This document shows positions 39,087 through 48,488 of a stretch of DNA of 54,455 bases, in pieces. The number at the start of each line of letters is the position of its first letter. Within the stretch, counting starts at the first letter, position 1. The position numbers were made by a program, and so were the translations under genes. Origin of the DNA: Chromobacterium amazonense (GTDB lineage: Bacteria; Pseudomonadota; Gammaproteobacteria; Burkholderiales; Chromobacteriaceae); the NCBI RefSeq assembly GCF_001855565.1, contig NZ_MKCR01000034.1, positions 1 through 54,455 of the forward strand, given 5' to 3'. The notes beneath the pieces are model-generated. The model saw only the letters and a list, made by a program, of their open reading frames with translations, did no database searches and had not been told where the DNA came from.

Positions 39087-39172
39087 TTTCAATATTCCAT
39101 TTTCGCGAATCTTGCGGCGCCGGCAGCCATCATGGCGTCGGCGCCGCGTGAGGGCCGGCCAAGGCCGGACGT

Positions 39173-39649
39173 TTATTTCGACTGGCTGCTGTTGTCCTTG
39201 CCGGTAAAGCCGGTCATGAATTTGCCGATCAGCTGTTCCAGCACCATGGCCGAGGAGGTGATGGTGATGGTGCCGCCCGGCGCCAGATTGTTTTCCGATC
39301 CTCCCTGCTGCAGGCCGATGTACTGCTCGCCAAGCAGGCCGGAGGTCAGGATGGAGGCGCTGACGTCGTCGCTGAGCAGATACTGCTTGTCGATGTTCAT
39401 CGCCACGCGGGCGCGGTAAGTCTTGGGGTCGAGCCGGATATCGCTTACGCGGCCCACCACCACGCCGGCTTCCTTGACCGGCGCCTTCGCCTTCAGGCCG
39501 CCGACGTTGTCGAAGTCGGCGTACACCACATAGGTCTGCGCGGCGCTTTGCGGTGTCAGATTAGCCACTTTCAGCGACAGGAAGGTGACGGCGGCAATGC
39601 CCAATGCGACAAAGATGCCGACCCATAGATCAATGGTAGAGCGTTTCAT
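39173..39649 (-). CDS. mlaD: MCE-domain substrate-binding protein MlaD
   Basis: A 158-residue MCE protein: one TM (STIDLWVGIFVALGIAAVTFL), then the MCE barrel (YVVYADFDNVGGLKAKAPVKEAG, VVGRVSDIRLDP, TSGLLGEQYIGLQQGG) and the hydrophobic pore helix. It forms a hexamer that receives phospholipid from MlaC. Start fixed at ATG 39649, 11 nt after mlaE; the longer open frame is a shadow of mlaE. Slightly shorter than E. coli MlaD (183). Confidence 0.95.
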   Translation of the reverse strand: MKRSTIDLWVGIFVALGIAAVTFLSLKVANLTPQSAAQTYVVYADFDNVGGLKAKAPVKEAGVVVGRVSDIRLDPKTYRARVAMNIDKQYLLSDDVSASILTSGLLGEQYIGLQQGGSENNLAPGGTITITSSAMVLEQLIGKFMTGFTGKDNSSQSK

Positions 39650-39660
39650 TCGTTTTTTTC

Positions 39661-40446
39661 CTAGAACATGAAGGCGGTCAGCACGAAGTCCAGCGCCAGG
39701 ATCACCAGCGCCGAGGTGACCACGGTGCGGGTGGTGGCGGCCGACACCCCGGCGGCGGTCGGATTGGCGTCGTAGCCTTCGAACACGGCGATCAGCGTGA
39801 CGGCGACGCCGAAGCACAGGCTCTTGATCAGGCCGTTGATCACGTCGTAGTGCAGGTCCACATTGCCCTGCATCTGCGACCAGAAGGTGCCGGCGTCCAG
39901 GCCTATCATCACCACGCCCACCAGATAGCCGCCGAACACGCCGACGACGTTGAACAGCGCGGCCAGGATGGGCATGGAGATCACGCCGGCCCAGAAGCGC
40001 GGCGCCACGACGCGGGCGATCGGGTCCACCGCCATCACGCTCATCGCGTCCAGCTGCTCGGTGGTTTTCATCAGGCCGATTTCGGCCGTCATCGCGCTGC
40101 CGGCGCGGCTGGCGAACAACAGCGCGGCCAGCACCGGGCCCAGCTCGCGCAGCAGCGCCAGCGCCACCATGGCGCCCAGCGCGTCGGCGGAGCCGAACTT
40201 GACCAGCGTGGTGTAGCCCTGCAGGCCCAACACCATGCCGACGAACAGACCCGACACCACGATGATGATCAGCGACATCACGCCGGCGAAGTAGATCTCG
40301 CGTATGGTCAGTTGCAGCCGCAGCAGGCTCTGTCCGCTGTTGGCCAGGATGGCCAGCAGGAAACGGCTGATGAAGCCGAGCCGCCACACCCCGTTGATGG
40401 TGAGGTGGCCGAGACGGCGCAGCGGCGAAGTCATCCAATCAAGCAT
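39661..40446 (-). CDS. mlaE: Permease MlaE
   Basis: A 261-residue inner-membrane permease. MlaE signatures are LTIREIYFAGVMSLIIIVVSG, VGMVLGLQGYTTL, LLRELGPVLAALLFASRAGSA and EIGLMKTTEQLDAMSVM. With MlaF, MlaD and MlaB it forms the ATP-driven phospholipid transporter. It overlaps mlaF by 8 nt. Confidence 0.96.
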   Translation of the reverse strand: MLDWMTSPLRRLGHLTINGVWRLGFISRFLLAILANSGQSLLRLQLTIREIYFAGVMSLIIIVVSGLFVGMVLGLQGYTTLVKFGSADALGAMVALALLRELGPVLAALLFASRAGSAMTAEIGLMKTTEQLDAMSVMAVDPIARVVAPRFWAGVISMPILAALFNVVGVFGGYLVGVVMIGLDAGTFWSQMQGNVDLHYDVINGLIKSLCFGVAVTLIAVFEGYDANPTAAGVSAATTRTVVTSALVILALDFVLTAFMF

Positions 40447-41257
40447 GCGCGCCTCCTTGCAGGCCCAGGTCGGCCGCCAGGGCGGTGGCGGCCGGATAGC
40501 TGTAATGCACCGGGCCGTCGGCCTCGCCGTTGACGAATTGGCGCACCCACGGCGAATCGGAATTGCGCACTTCGTCCGGCGAACCCTGGGCGATGACCTG
40601 GCCGCCGGCGACGAACAGCACGTGGTCGACGATTTCCAGCGATTTGTGCACGTCGTGCGTCACCATCACGGCGGTGGTGCCGAGCGCGTCGTTGAGTTTC
40701 TTGATCAAGAGCGCGATCACGCCCAGCGAGATCGGGTCCAGGCCGGTGAACGGCTCGTCGTACAACATCAGCTGCGGATCGAGCGCGATGGCGCGCGCCA
40801 GCGCCACGCGGCGCGCCATGCCGCCGGACAGCTCGGCCGGCATCAGCTGCTGGGTGCCGCGCAGGCCCACCGCCTCCAGCTTCAGGGTGACGAGGTCGCG
40901 GATCATGCTTTCCGGCAGCTTGGTGTGCTCGCGCAGCGGGAAGGCGACGTTCTCCGCCACGTTGAGGTCGGTGAACAGGGCGCCGAACTGGAACAGCATG
41001 CCCATGCGGCGGCGGTGCTGGTACAGCTCGGCCTTGCTCATCCGCGCGATGTCCGCGCCGTCGATCAGCACCTGGCCGGATTGCGGCCGGATCTGGCCGG
41101 AGATCAATCGCAGCAGCGTGGTCTTGCCGCTTCCGCTGCCGCCCATGACGGCGACCAGCTTGCCGCGCGGCACGCCGAGAGTGAGATTTTTCAGGATGGG
41201 CCGGTCGCCGTAGGCGAAGCTGACGTTCCTGAATTCAATGAAATAGTCTGAGGACAC
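40439..41257 (-). CDS. mlaF: ABC ATPase MlaF
   Basis: A 272-residue ATPase: Walker A GGSGSGKTTLL, signature LSGGMARRVALARAI, Walker B LMLYDEPFTGLDP, and H-loop VTHDVHK. First gene of mlaFEDCBA. The GTG start at 41257 (VSSDYFIEFRNVSF) fits the family N-terminus and has GGAAA upstream; the open frame extends further but its extra 40 residues look non-coding. Confidence 0.95.
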   Translation of the reverse strand: MSSDYFIEFRNVSFAYGDRPILKNLTLGVPRGKLVAVMGGSGSGKTTLLRLISGQIRPQSGQVLIDGADIARMSKAELYQHRRRMGMLFQFGALFTDLNVAENVAFPLREHTKLPESMIRDLVTLKLEAVGLRGTQQLMPAELSGGMARRVALARAIALDPQLMLYDEPFTGLDPISLGVIALLIKKLNDALGTTAVMVTHDVHKSLEIVDHVLFVAGGQVIAQGSPDEVRNSDSPWVRQFVNGEADGPVHYSYPAATALAADLGLQGGAHA

Positions 41258-41605
41258 GAAATTTCCAAACAGCTTGCAAGGAGAGTCCGCTGTATGACCC
41301 CGGCTGGACGGCGAAATTCCGCCGTTGGCGCCGCGGTGGCGGAACGGAGCTGCGACGCGAAGGGAAGTACACGGCAATCGCCGGGCGGGCCGATTTTATG
41401 GGAGCGTGCTATTCCGTACGCGAATAGCCGGATTTTATAGCGTTGGCGGCTTAGCGCCAAATATAGCTATGTTACCAAGTGCAAAATTGACGCAGCATCA
41501 ACCATATTGACATGGTTTGATTGACAGCGCGGGCCGGCGCGTGCCCGGCGGGCGGCCGCAGCCGAGGGGAGATGACGGGCCGGCAGGGCCAGCCCGTCCA
41601 GTGGT
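41258..41605. other. mla upstream region, with inverted repeats
   Basis: 348 nt without a gene between mlaF and the dapD 3' end. It contains a perfect inverted repeat GCTATTC-N7-GAATAGC (41408-41428), AACCAT-N6-ATGGTT (41500-41517), a GC-rich hairpin after dapD (GACGGGC...GCCCGTC, about 41573-41598) and an AT-rich patch near 41430-41510 that could carry the mla promoter. Confidence 0.5.
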
Positions 41606-42427
41606 TTACACGCCGCGCAGTAGCTCGTTGATGCTGGTTTTGCTGCGGGTCTGCGCATCCACTTTCTTGACGATGACGGCGCAGTACAGGCTGTGGCTGC
41701 CGTCCTTGGAAGGCAGGTTGCCCGATACCACCACCGAGCCCGGCGGCACGCGGCCGTACATTACTTCGCCGGTTTCGCGGTCGTAGATTTTGGTGGACTG
41801 GCCGATGTAGACGCCCATCGAGATGACCGAACCTTCGCCGACGATCACGCCTTCGACGATTTCCGAGCGCGCGCCGATGAAGCAGTTGTCCTCGATGATG
41901 GTCGGGTTGGCCTGCAGCGGCTCCAGCACGCCGCCGATGCCGACGCCGCCGGACAGGTGCACGTTCTTGCCGATCTGGGCGCAGGAGCCGACGGTGGCCC
42001 AGGTGTCCACCATGGTGCCTTCATCCACATAAGCGCCGATATTGACGTAGGACGGCATCAGCACGGTGTTCTTGGCGATGAAGCTGCCCTTGCGCGCCAC
42101 GGCGCCCGGCACCACGCGGAAGCCGGCTTCCTGGAAGCGGGCCTGGCTCCACTCGGCGAACTTGGTGTCCACCTTGTCGAAGTAGCGGTTGACGCCGTCG
42201 TCCAGCACGGCGTTGTCGCGGATGCGGAAGGACAGCAGCACGGCTTTCTTCACCCACTGGTTCACCACCCAATCGTCGCCGTGTTTCTCCGCGACGCGCA
42301 GATGGCCGTTGTCCAGTTCGGCGATGACCTGCTCGATGGCGGCCTTCAGTTCCGGCGATACGGTGGCGGGGGTGATTTCGGCGCGTTTCTCGAATGCCTG
42401 CTCGATCAGGCTTTGGATCGGATGCAT
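41606..42427 (-). CDS. dapD: Tetrahydrodipicolinate N-succinyltransferase
   Basis: A 273-residue left-handed beta-helix acyltransferase that succinylates tetrahydrodipicolinate in the DAP/lysine pathway. [20 protein letters not shown] start, [40 protein letters not shown] and [22 protein letters not shown] hexapeptide repeats are diagnostic. The start at 42427, after AAAGGACTG, gives the family's usual 273 residues; 13 further codons upstream are excluded. It follows dapC in the same direction. Confidence 0.97.
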   Translation of the reverse strand: MHPIQSLIEQAFEKRAEITPATVSPELKAAIEQVIAELDNGHLRVAEKHGDDWVVNQWVKKAVLLSFRIRDNAVLDDGVNRYFDKVDTKFAEWSQARFQEAGFRVVPGAVARKGSFIAKNTVLMPSYVNIGAYVDEGTMVDTWATVGSCAQIGKNVHLSGGVGIGGVLEPLQANPTIIEDNCFIGARSEIVEGVIVGEGSVISMGVYIGQSTKIYDRETGEVMYGRVPPGSVVVSGNLPSKDGSHSLYCAVIVKKVDAQTRSKTSINELLRGV

Positions 42428-42502
42428 CTGGTTCAGTCCTTTGGCAATGTGAATCGAAGTCGTCATCTAAATCATTCAATCTGGTCGGGGTGGTTCGAAA
42501 GC

Positions 42503-43708
42503 TCAGGCCGAGCTGGCCGGCTGGCGGCTGCGGCAGAACGCGGCCATTCTGCGCGCCGCGGCCAGGCATTCCGCCGGTTCCGCCACCAGCGCGATGCGGA
42601 TATAGCCGCGGCCGGGATTGCCGCCGTGGGCGTCGCGGGCCAGGTAGCTGCCGGGCAGCACCGTCACGTGCTGTTGCTCGAACAGCGCGCGGGCGAAGCC
42701 GACATCGTCGCCGTCCGGCACCTTGGCCCACAGATAGAAGCCGGCATCCGGCATGGCGACGTCCAGCACAGGCGCCAACAGCGGCAGCACGGCGGCGAAT
42801 TTGGCGGCATAGGCCGCCCGGTTGGACTCGACGTGCGCCTCGTCGTTCCAGGCGGCGATGCTGGCCGCTTGCACCGTCAGGCTCATCGCGCTGCCGTGGT
42901 AGGTGCGGTACAGCAGGAATTTCTCCAGTATGGCGGCATCGCCGGCGACGAAGCCGGAGCGCATGCCGGGCACATTGGAGCGCTTGGACAGGCTGGTCAG
43001 CATCACCAGCCTGTCCAGGCCGCGGCCCAGCGCGTGCGCGGCGGATAGGCCGCCCAGCGGCGGCTGGTCGAAGTAAATTTCCGAATAGCACTCGTCGCTG
43101 GCGATCACGAAACCGTAGCGGTCGGACAGCGCGAACAGCTTGTCCCAGTCCGCCAGGCCCATCACCGCGCCGGTGGGGTTGCCCGGGCTGCAGACGATCA
43201 CCAACTGAGCGCGGCGCCAGACGTTGTCCGGCACGCTGTCCCAGTCAGGCTGGAAGCGACGCGCCGCCTCGGAGTTCAGGTAGTACGGTTCGGCGCCGGC
43301 CAGCAGTGCCGCGCCCTCGTAAATCTGGTAAAAAGGATTGGGAGAGATCACTACCGGTTTGTCGCCGCCGCTGGCGTCGATCAAACACTGCGTCAGCGCG
43401 AACAATGCCTCGCGGCTGCCGTTGACCGGCAGCACCTGGCGCGCCGGGTCCAGCGCCACGCCATAGCGGCGCTCGGCCCAGTCGGCGCAGGCCTGGCGCA
43501 AGGCCGGGGTGCCCTGAGTGGCCGGATAGCCGGACAAGCCGGCCAAGTTGGCGCACAGCGCGTCCTTCACCAACTGCGGCGCCGGGTGTTTGGGCTCGCC
43601 CATCGCCAGGCTGATGTGCGGCAGCTCGGATGGCGGCTCGGCGCCAGCCAGCAGCGCGGCCAGCCTTTGGAACGGGTACGGATGCAATTGGGCCAGGCGG
43701 GGGTTCAA
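42503..43708 (-). CDS. dapC: Succinyldiaminopimelate transaminase
   Basis: A 401-residue class I aminotransferase, beginning MNPRLAQLHPYPFQRLAALLAG, as DapC proteins do. NPTGAVMGLADWDKLF, ASDECYSEIYF and the PLP lysine in SLSKRSNVPGMRSGF are present. It makes N-succinyl-DAP, two steps before DAP, and lies 75 nt upstream of dapD, which acts one step earlier. Divergent from the EamA gene. Confidence 0.94.
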   Translation of the reverse strand: MNPRLAQLHPYPFQRLAALLAGAEPPSELPHISLAMGEPKHPAPQLVKDALCANLAGLSGYPATQGTPALRQACADWAERRYGVALDPARQVLPVNGSREALFALTQCLIDASGGDKPVVISPNPFYQIYEGAALLAGAEPYYLNSEAARRFQPDWDSVPDNVWRRAQLVIVCSPGNPTGAVMGLADWDKLFALSDRYGFVIASDECYSEIYFDQPPLGGLSAAHALGRGLDRLVMLTSLSKRSNVPGMRSGFVAGDAAILEKFLLYRTYHGSAMSLTVQAASIAAWNDEAHVESNRAAYAAKFAAVLPLLAPVLDVAMPDAGFYLWAKVPDGDDVGFARALFEQQHVTVLPGSYLARDAHGGNPGRGYIRIALVAEPAECLAAARRMAAFCRSRQPASSA

Positions 43709-43762
43709 GGCGTCTCTCCATCAAAAAAATCGGCACGGCAATCGACCATCTTAAGAACAGCG

Positions 43763-44674
43763 ATGACACCTGTAAAACAAAAATTTCTCGCCACTTCCGG
43801 CATCCTCACCACTGCGCTGGTATGGGCGCTGATGTGGTACCCGTTCCGCAGCCTCAGCCAACAGGGCGTCAGCGTGCCTATGGCCTCCTTGGGAACGTAT
43901 CTGATCACCATTGCCCTGGGCGTGACCTTGTTCTTCAAGCTGTACCGGCGGCAGTTTCGTTTCGAGCCGCCCCTATTGTTGCTGATGCTGGTATTTGGCT
44001 GGTGCAACTTCAGCTACACCCTGGCGGTGGCCGAGGGGCAGGTGATGCGCGTGCTGCTGTTGTTTTACCTGTCGCCGCTGTGGACTGCGCTGTTTTCGCG
44101 ATTATTGCTGCATGAGAAGCTGACCCGCAGCGGCTGGCTGGTGGTGGCGCTGTCCCTGCTGGGGTGCTTTGTCTTCCTCTATCGGCCTGGCTTGTTGTCC
44201 GGCGCTTTGCCGTTGACGCAGGGCTATGAATGGCTGGCCCTGTCAGGCGGCATGGCTTTCGCCTTCGGCAACGTGATCAGCCGCAGGCTGCACACCATTC
44301 CAATCCCGGTGAAGTCGGCGACCATCTGGTTCGGCGTGGCGTTTTTTGGCGCGGCCAGCCTGTTCCAGAGCGGCGAGCTGGCCAGCATGTTGACCATCCC
44401 GCCGCAGAGCTGGCTGGTGCTGGCCATTTTGGGGGTGGTGTTGCTGTGCACCAGCGTGATTTCGCAAAACGGCGTGTCAATCCTGCCGGCGACGCAGGCG
44501 ATGACGCTGATGCTGATGGAGCTGGTGTTCGCCGCGATATCGGCCTATCTGCTGGCCGGCGAAGCGATGACGCTGCAGGAGTGGCTCGGCGGCGCCTTGA
44601 TCGCCGGCGCCAGCCTGTTGTCGGGCAAGATGACGCAGCCCGCGCCGCATCCCCGCGCGCAAAACGTGGCATGA
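43763..44674 (+). CDS. EamA-family (DMT) transporter
   Basis: A 303-residue membrane protein with about ten TM segments and two EamA repeats (TTALVWALMWYPFRSLS; WLALSGGMAFAFGNVISRR), a QAMTLMLMELVFAAISAYL end-repeat. DMT exporters often move amino acids or metabolites; no substrate can be read here. Start ATG 43763; the upstream open frame is a shadow of dapC. Followed closely by a GNAT gene in the same direction, likely an operon. Confidence 0.9.
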   Translation: MTPVKQKFLATSGILTTALVWALMWYPFRSLSQQGVSVPMASLGTYLITIALGVTLFFKLYRRQFRFEPPLLLLMLVFGWCNFSYTLAVAEGQVMRVLLLFYLSPLWTALFSRLLLHEKLTRSGWLVVALSLLGCFVFLYRPGLLSGALPLTQGYEWLALSGGMAFAFGNVISRRLHTIPIPVKSATIWFGVAFFGAASLFQSGELASMLTIPPQSWLVLAILGVVLLCTSVISQNGVSILPATQAMTLMLMELVFAAISAYLLAGEAMTLQEWLGGALIAGASLLSGKMTQPAPHPRAQNVA

Positions 44675-44693
44675 CATGAAGACGGGAGACAAG

Positions 44694-45272
44694 ATGCAGA
44701 TCAGACCGATGGCGCCGCAGGATTTCGCGGCGTTCTGGCCGATATTCCGCGACATCGTGGCCGCGCGCGAAACCTATGCCTTCGATCCCGAGATGGACCA
44801 AGCCAGCGCCCGCCGGCTGTGGTGCGAAACGCCGCTGGAGACTTGGTTGGCGGAGGAGCAGGGGGAGATCCTGGGCAGCTATTTTCTGAAACCCAATGCC
44901 GCCGGCCCGGGCGGGCATGTCGGCAATTGCGGCTATATGGTGTCGCCGGCCGCGCGCGGCAAGGGCGTGGCCCGCGCCATGTGCGAGCATTCGCAGCAGC
45001 GCGCGCGGGCGCGCGGCTTTCTGGCCCTGCAGTTCAATAGCGTGGTGGCCTGCAATGCGCCGGCGGTGGCGCTGTGGCAGAAAATGGGATTCGACATCGT
45101 CGGCCGGCTGCCGCGCGCCTATCGCCATGCGACGCAAGGCTTGGTGGACTGCCTGGTGATGTACAAGTGGCTGGCGGAAGAAAAGAAGCCGACGATGCCA
45201 GAGCCGGCCGCGCTGATCGGGCGCAAGAATATCGAGGCTTCGGTGTCGCGGCGGCGCAGGCGGGAGGAGTGA
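44694..45272 (+). CDS. GNAT acetyltransferase
   Basis: About 192 residues, start chosen at ATG 44694 because GGGAG precedes it; 44676 is possible. GNAT motif A in YMVSPAARGKGVARAMCEHS and motif B in NAPAVALWQKMGFDIVGRLPRAY are clear. Substrate unknown. The C-terminal 30 residues are basic (RRRRREE). Co-directional with the EamA transporter. Confidence 0.88.
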   Translation: MQIRPMAPQDFAAFWPIFRDIVAARETYAFDPEMDQASARRLWCETPLETWLAEEQGEILGSYFLKPNAAGPGGHVGNCGYMVSPAARGKGVARAMCEHSQQRARARGFLALQFNSVVACNAPAVALWQKMGFDIVGRLPRAYRHATQGLVDCLVMYKWLAEEKKPTMPEPAALIGRKNIEASVSRRRRREE

Positions 45273-45323
45273 AATGGAAAACCGCCGGACCGGCGTGCTG
45301 CCGGTCTGGCGGTAACGGCGAGG

Positions 45324-45833
45324 CTACAGGCTGCTCAGATATTGCTGCAGCGCCTTGATGTTGGCCTCGTAGGCGGTCGGGGCGCCCAGTTCGACGCTGC
45401 CGCTGCGCACGTAGTAAGCGAAAGGCACGGCGCGAGTGTCGAAGAAGGGCAGGAAATCATCCGGCTGCAGCGTGGTGCCGTTCAAGCCAATCGCCCAGTT
45501 GTTGGCCTTGTAGCGGTTCAACTGCTCGATCACGCCATGCACGGCCAGCCCCTCGGCGCTGCGGATCAGCGCGATGTAGTGGTTCAGCGTGTCGATGTTG
45601 ATCTGATAGGCCGCCGGCTCGCCGACGCTGACGCCTTGGGCGCGGACATAGTAGCTGAACGGCAGCTGGCGTTCGGTGAAGAAGGCCAGGAAATTATCCG
45701 GCGCCAGATTGTCGCCATTCAGGCCGATGGCCCAATTCTTGGACTGATACTCCTTCAGCTGCTTGATCACGCCGTTGACGGCTTCGATTTCCTGTTTGGC
45801 CGGAACGTTCACTGCGATAGTGTTGTGCGCCAT
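45324..45833 (-). CDS. Unrecognised protein of two tandem modules
   Basis: A 169-residue protein built from two copies of one module, residues about 18-90 and 95-166. Both read VxGVIxQLxxYxxxNWAIGLNG, then LxPDxFLxFFxxRxxPFxYYVR and AYxxNIxxLxxYI. No signal peptide, membrane segment or known catalytic motif is seen. The conserved W, YY and acidic loop residues suggest a ligand-binding or self-assembling fold. ATG 45833 is preferred (AGGAG upstream); TTG 45842 is too close to it. I do not recognise the family; the AT-rich upstream region suggests its own promoter. Confidence 0.75.
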   Translation of the reverse strand: MAHNTIAVNVPAKQEIEAVNGVIKQLKEYQSKNWAIGLNGDNLAPDNFLAFFTERQLPFSYYVRAQGVSVGEPAAYQINIDTLNHYIALIRSAEGLAVHGVIEQLNRYKANNWAIGLNGTTLQPDDFLPFFDTRAVPFAYYVRSGSVELGAPTAYEANIKALQQYLSSL

Positions 45834-46203
45834 GATGTGCAACTCCTGTGATGGGGGAAGAGATCAACAGGGTTGGGCGAGGCGGCAGAGACGGCGGACC
45901 AGCGTCATGAAGTGTCTCCCGGCTGTGGGGTTGGAGGCCGCCGATGGCGGTGGATGGACTGAGCTTAGCGATAGCGATGGCCGGGAGGCTACTGATCTAT
46001 CTGTCTGCAGCCTTTTGTGGTTTTTTATTCTATAAAATTAAATTGCATAATATGTTTTTAATCAATAAATCGAATTTGCTTAGCATTGATGCTGCATAGG
46101 CTTCAGGTATGAAAACGCCCGAACCGTTGCCGGTGCGGGCGCATATGGCTGATGCATTCCTCACGCCTTCTCGCAGGCGCGGTTGACTTGCGGCGCCGCG
46201 CGC
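45834..46203. other. AT-rich intergenic region with slyX terminator
   Basis: 370 nt between the two-module gene and slyX. 46010-46085 is strongly AT-rich and probably holds the promoter of the minus-strand two-module gene. At about 46115-46143 a hairpin CGCCCG-ACCG/CGGT-CGGGCG followed by TTTT on the minus strand is the likely slyX terminator. Confidence 0.6.
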
Positions 46204-46422
46204 TCAGTAATGCGGCGGGATTTCGTCGCGCAGCGAGCCGCCGGGCGCGTCGTCCGGCTGCGCGTTCCTGAACTGCTGGTACAGCAGGCGGATCTGCTGC
46301 TGCAGCAGGTCGATTTCCTTCTGCTGGCGGGCGACGGTGGCGTTGAGCGCGTCCAAGAGCTCGTCCTGGAAGGCGAGGCGCACTTCCAGCGCCTCGACGC
46401 GGTTTTCGTTTTCGGTGTTCAT
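46204..46422 (-). CDS. slyX: SlyX family protein
   Basis: A 72-residue coiled-coil protein: VEALEVRLAFQDELLDALNATVARQQKEI, ILxLLQQQIRLLYQQ and a DEIPPHY end are the SlyX signature. Function is unknown. Start at 46422 (MNTENENR) is like other family members; an in-frame Met three codons earlier exists. It lies 10 nt after the antiporter and is probably cotranscribed. Confidence 0.92.
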   Translation of the reverse strand: MNTENENRVEALEVRLAFQDELLDALNATVARQQKEIDLLQQQIRLLYQQFRNAQPDDAPGGSLRDEIPPHY

Positions 46423-46432
46423 GCCCGCCATT

Positions 46433-47746
46433 CTACAACACCATGGCAGCTATCCAGCCTGCCGCCATCAGCGGCAGGTTGAAATGCAGGAAGGTGGGGA
46501 TCACCGTGTCGCGGATGTGGTCGTGCTGGCCGTCCAGGCTCAAGCCGGAGGTTGGCCCCATGGTGGAGTCCGAGGCCGGAGAGCCGGCGTCGCCCAAGGC
46601 GCCAGCGGTGCCGATGATGGCCACGGTGGCCATCGGCGAGAAGCCCAGATGCGCGCACAGCGGCACGTAGATGGCGGTGAGGATGGGCACGGTGGAGAAC
46701 GAGGAGCCGATGCCCAGCGTCACCGTCATGCCGATGGCCAGCATCGCCAGGGCCGCCAGCGAGCGCTGGCCCTCGAACAGCGCGGCGCCGGCCTTGACCA
46801 GCGGCGCGATCTCGCCGCTGGCGCGCAGCACCTCGGCGAAACCCTGGGCGGTGATCATGGTGAAGCCCACCATCGCCATCATCTTCATGCCTTCGTTGAA
46901 CACGCCGTCGGCGTCTTTCCATTTGACTACCCCCGTCGCCAGGAAAAGCAGGAAGCCGGACAGCGCGCCCATGATCATCGAGCCGGTATACAGCTGCACC
47001 GAGAAGGCCGCGACGATGGCGGCGCAGGCGGTGGCCAGCGATTTGCGGCTGACGCGGGCGTGGGTGCGCTCGGCGTTTTCGATCTTGCCCAGCGAATAGC
47101 GGCGCGGCTTGCGGTAGCTGACGAACACCGCCGACAGCAGGCCGGCCACCATGCCCAGCGCCGGTATCGCCATCGCGTGCATCACGTTGATGCCCGAGGT
47201 GTCCATGCCGGCTTTGATGGCGTTGCCCAGCAGGATTTGCTTCAGATAGATGTCGCCGAAGCCCACCGGGAACACCATGTAAGGCGTCACCAGGCCGAAG
47301 GTGAGCACGCAGGCCACCAGCCGGCGGTCCAGTTGCAGCCGCGCCATCACGTACAGCAGCGGCGGGATCAGCATCGGGATGAAGGCGATGTGGATGGGCA
47401 CCAGATTCTGGCTGGCGACGCTGACGCAGCCGAGCAGCGTGATCAGCGTCCACTTCAACTTGCCGTGCGCGCTGTGGTTCTCCAGTTTTTTCACGGCCAG
47501 ATCAGCCATCGCATGCGGCAGGCCGGACTTGGCGATGGCGACGGCAAAGGCCCCCAGCAGGGCGTAGGACAGCGCCACCGAGGCGCCGCCAGTGATGCCG
47601 TTATTGAACGCGGCCAGGGTGGAAGACAGCGACAGCCCGCCGGCCAGGCCGCCGATCAGCGCCCCCAGCAGCAGGCTGATGACGACGTGGGTACGCAACA
47701 GAGTCAGGGTGAGCATGGCGCCCACGGCTAGTACAACGGCATTCAT
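46433..47746 (-). CDS. NhaC-like Na+/H+ antiporter family protein
   Basis: A 437-residue membrane protein with about eleven TM segments: HVVISLLLGALIGGLAGG, NLVPIHIAFIPMLIPPLL, GTAGALGDAGSPASDSTMGPT near the end. This is the Na_H_antiporter / YuiF-type family, which exchanges sodium for protons or takes up amino acids; ion specificity cannot be read. ATG 47746 is used; an in-frame TTG lies upstream. An inverted repeat ATTTGT-N4-ACAAAT covers the start region. Operon with slyX. Confidence 0.85.
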   Translation of the reverse strand: MNAVVLAVGAMLTLTLLRTHVVISLLLGALIGGLAGGLSLSSTLAAFNNGITGGASVALSYALLGAFAVAIAKSGLPHAMADLAVKKLENHSAHGKLKWTLITLLGCVSVASQNLVPIHIAFIPMLIPPLLYVMARLQLDRRLVACVLTFGLVTPYMVFPVGFGDIYLKQILLGNAIKAGMDTSGINVMHAMAIPALGMVAGLLSAVFVSYRKPRRYSLGKIENAERTHARVSRKSLATACAAIVAAFSVQLYTGSMIMGALSGFLLFLATGVVKWKDADGVFNEGMKMMAMVGFTMITAQGFAEVLRASGEIAPLVKAGAALFEGQRSLAALAMLAIGMTVTLGIGSSFSTVPILTAIYVPLCAHLGFSPMATVAIIGTAGALGDAGSPASDSTMGPTSGLSLDGQHDHIRDTVIPTFLHFNLPLMAAGWIAAMVL

Positions 47747-47954
47747 TTGTATAGACAAATCAGTAGCTTAGGCGCGCGTGCGCGGGGCGGGCAGGGTAGC
47801 CGGTTTTTACGGGGCTGTCGAGCGTAAGGGCCGCCGAGAGGCGCTATATGCTCAAACGTGATTAGCTTTTCACTCAATATTGCTAGGGGAAATTTAAAAA
47901 GCGTTTTACAGTCGTTTCATCACCTGAATCCGCGTGGCGCGGCAAGGAGGCAAG

Positions 47955-48251
47955 ATGGAAGCGTTGCTGGTAGGGGCGGATAGCCTGGGCAATATTCCGG
48001 AAGTGTTGCGGAGCTATGATATCCGCATCGCCCGCCACATTTGTGGACGCAATGTCGCGCATCAACGGCGCGCGCCGCTGCCTGGCCGGCCGGATCTGCT
48101 GATCCTGTTGACCGACTTCCTCGGCCACAATGTGATGCGCAATTATCGCGACAGCGCGGCCGCGCTGGGCATTCCTGTGCTGGCTTGCCGCCGCTCCGCC
48201 ACCGCGGTGGAGCAGCGCCTGCGCCATCATGGCTGGAGGCGGCTGTCATGA
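47955..48251 (+). CDS. DUF2325 protein
   Basis: A 98-residue DUF2325 protein: MEALLVGADSLGNIPEVLRSY, HICGRN, PDLLILLTDFLGHNVMRNY and IPVLACRRSATAVEQ. The family's function is unknown; it resembles a Rossmann-like nucleotide-binding fold with two conserved Cys. Start is fixed by AAGGAGG. It ends in an ATGA overlap with a 39-codon ORF. Confidence 0.88.
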   Translation: MEALLVGADSLGNIPEVLRSYDIRIARHICGRNVAHQRRAPLPGRPDLLILLTDFLGHNVMRNYRDSAAALGIPVLACRRSATAVEQRLRHHGWRRLS

Positions 48252-48367
48252 TCTTCTCCGGCAACGAAAATTGGCTGGCCTGGTTGCTGGGCCGCACCGC
48301 CCTGCAGGCGCCGCCCAAGGTGGAATGGCGCCGAGCCGCGCCGCCGGCGGCCTTTCCCAAACGCTGA
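48248..48367 (+). CDS. Small ORF coupled to DUF2325
   Basis: A 39-residue ORF (MIFSGNENWLAWLLGRTAL... ending AAFPKR) whose ATG overlaps the DUF2325 stop by ATGA. One short hydrophobic/tryptophan segment (NWLAWLL) and a proline-rich tail. No family recognised; translational coupling argues that it is expressed. Confidence 0.55.
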   Translation: MIFSGNENWLAWLLGRTALQAPPKVEWRRAAPPAAFPKR

Positions 48368-48488
48368 AACCGAATGGCTACGCTGGTTCCCCGGCCGCCG
48401 CTCTGCGAAACTCCCTGCCATCGTTGGCGTCCAAGCGGCTGGTCCGCGAGGGCGGACGCTTCACCGTTTCGAAACAGGGAACCGCTTG

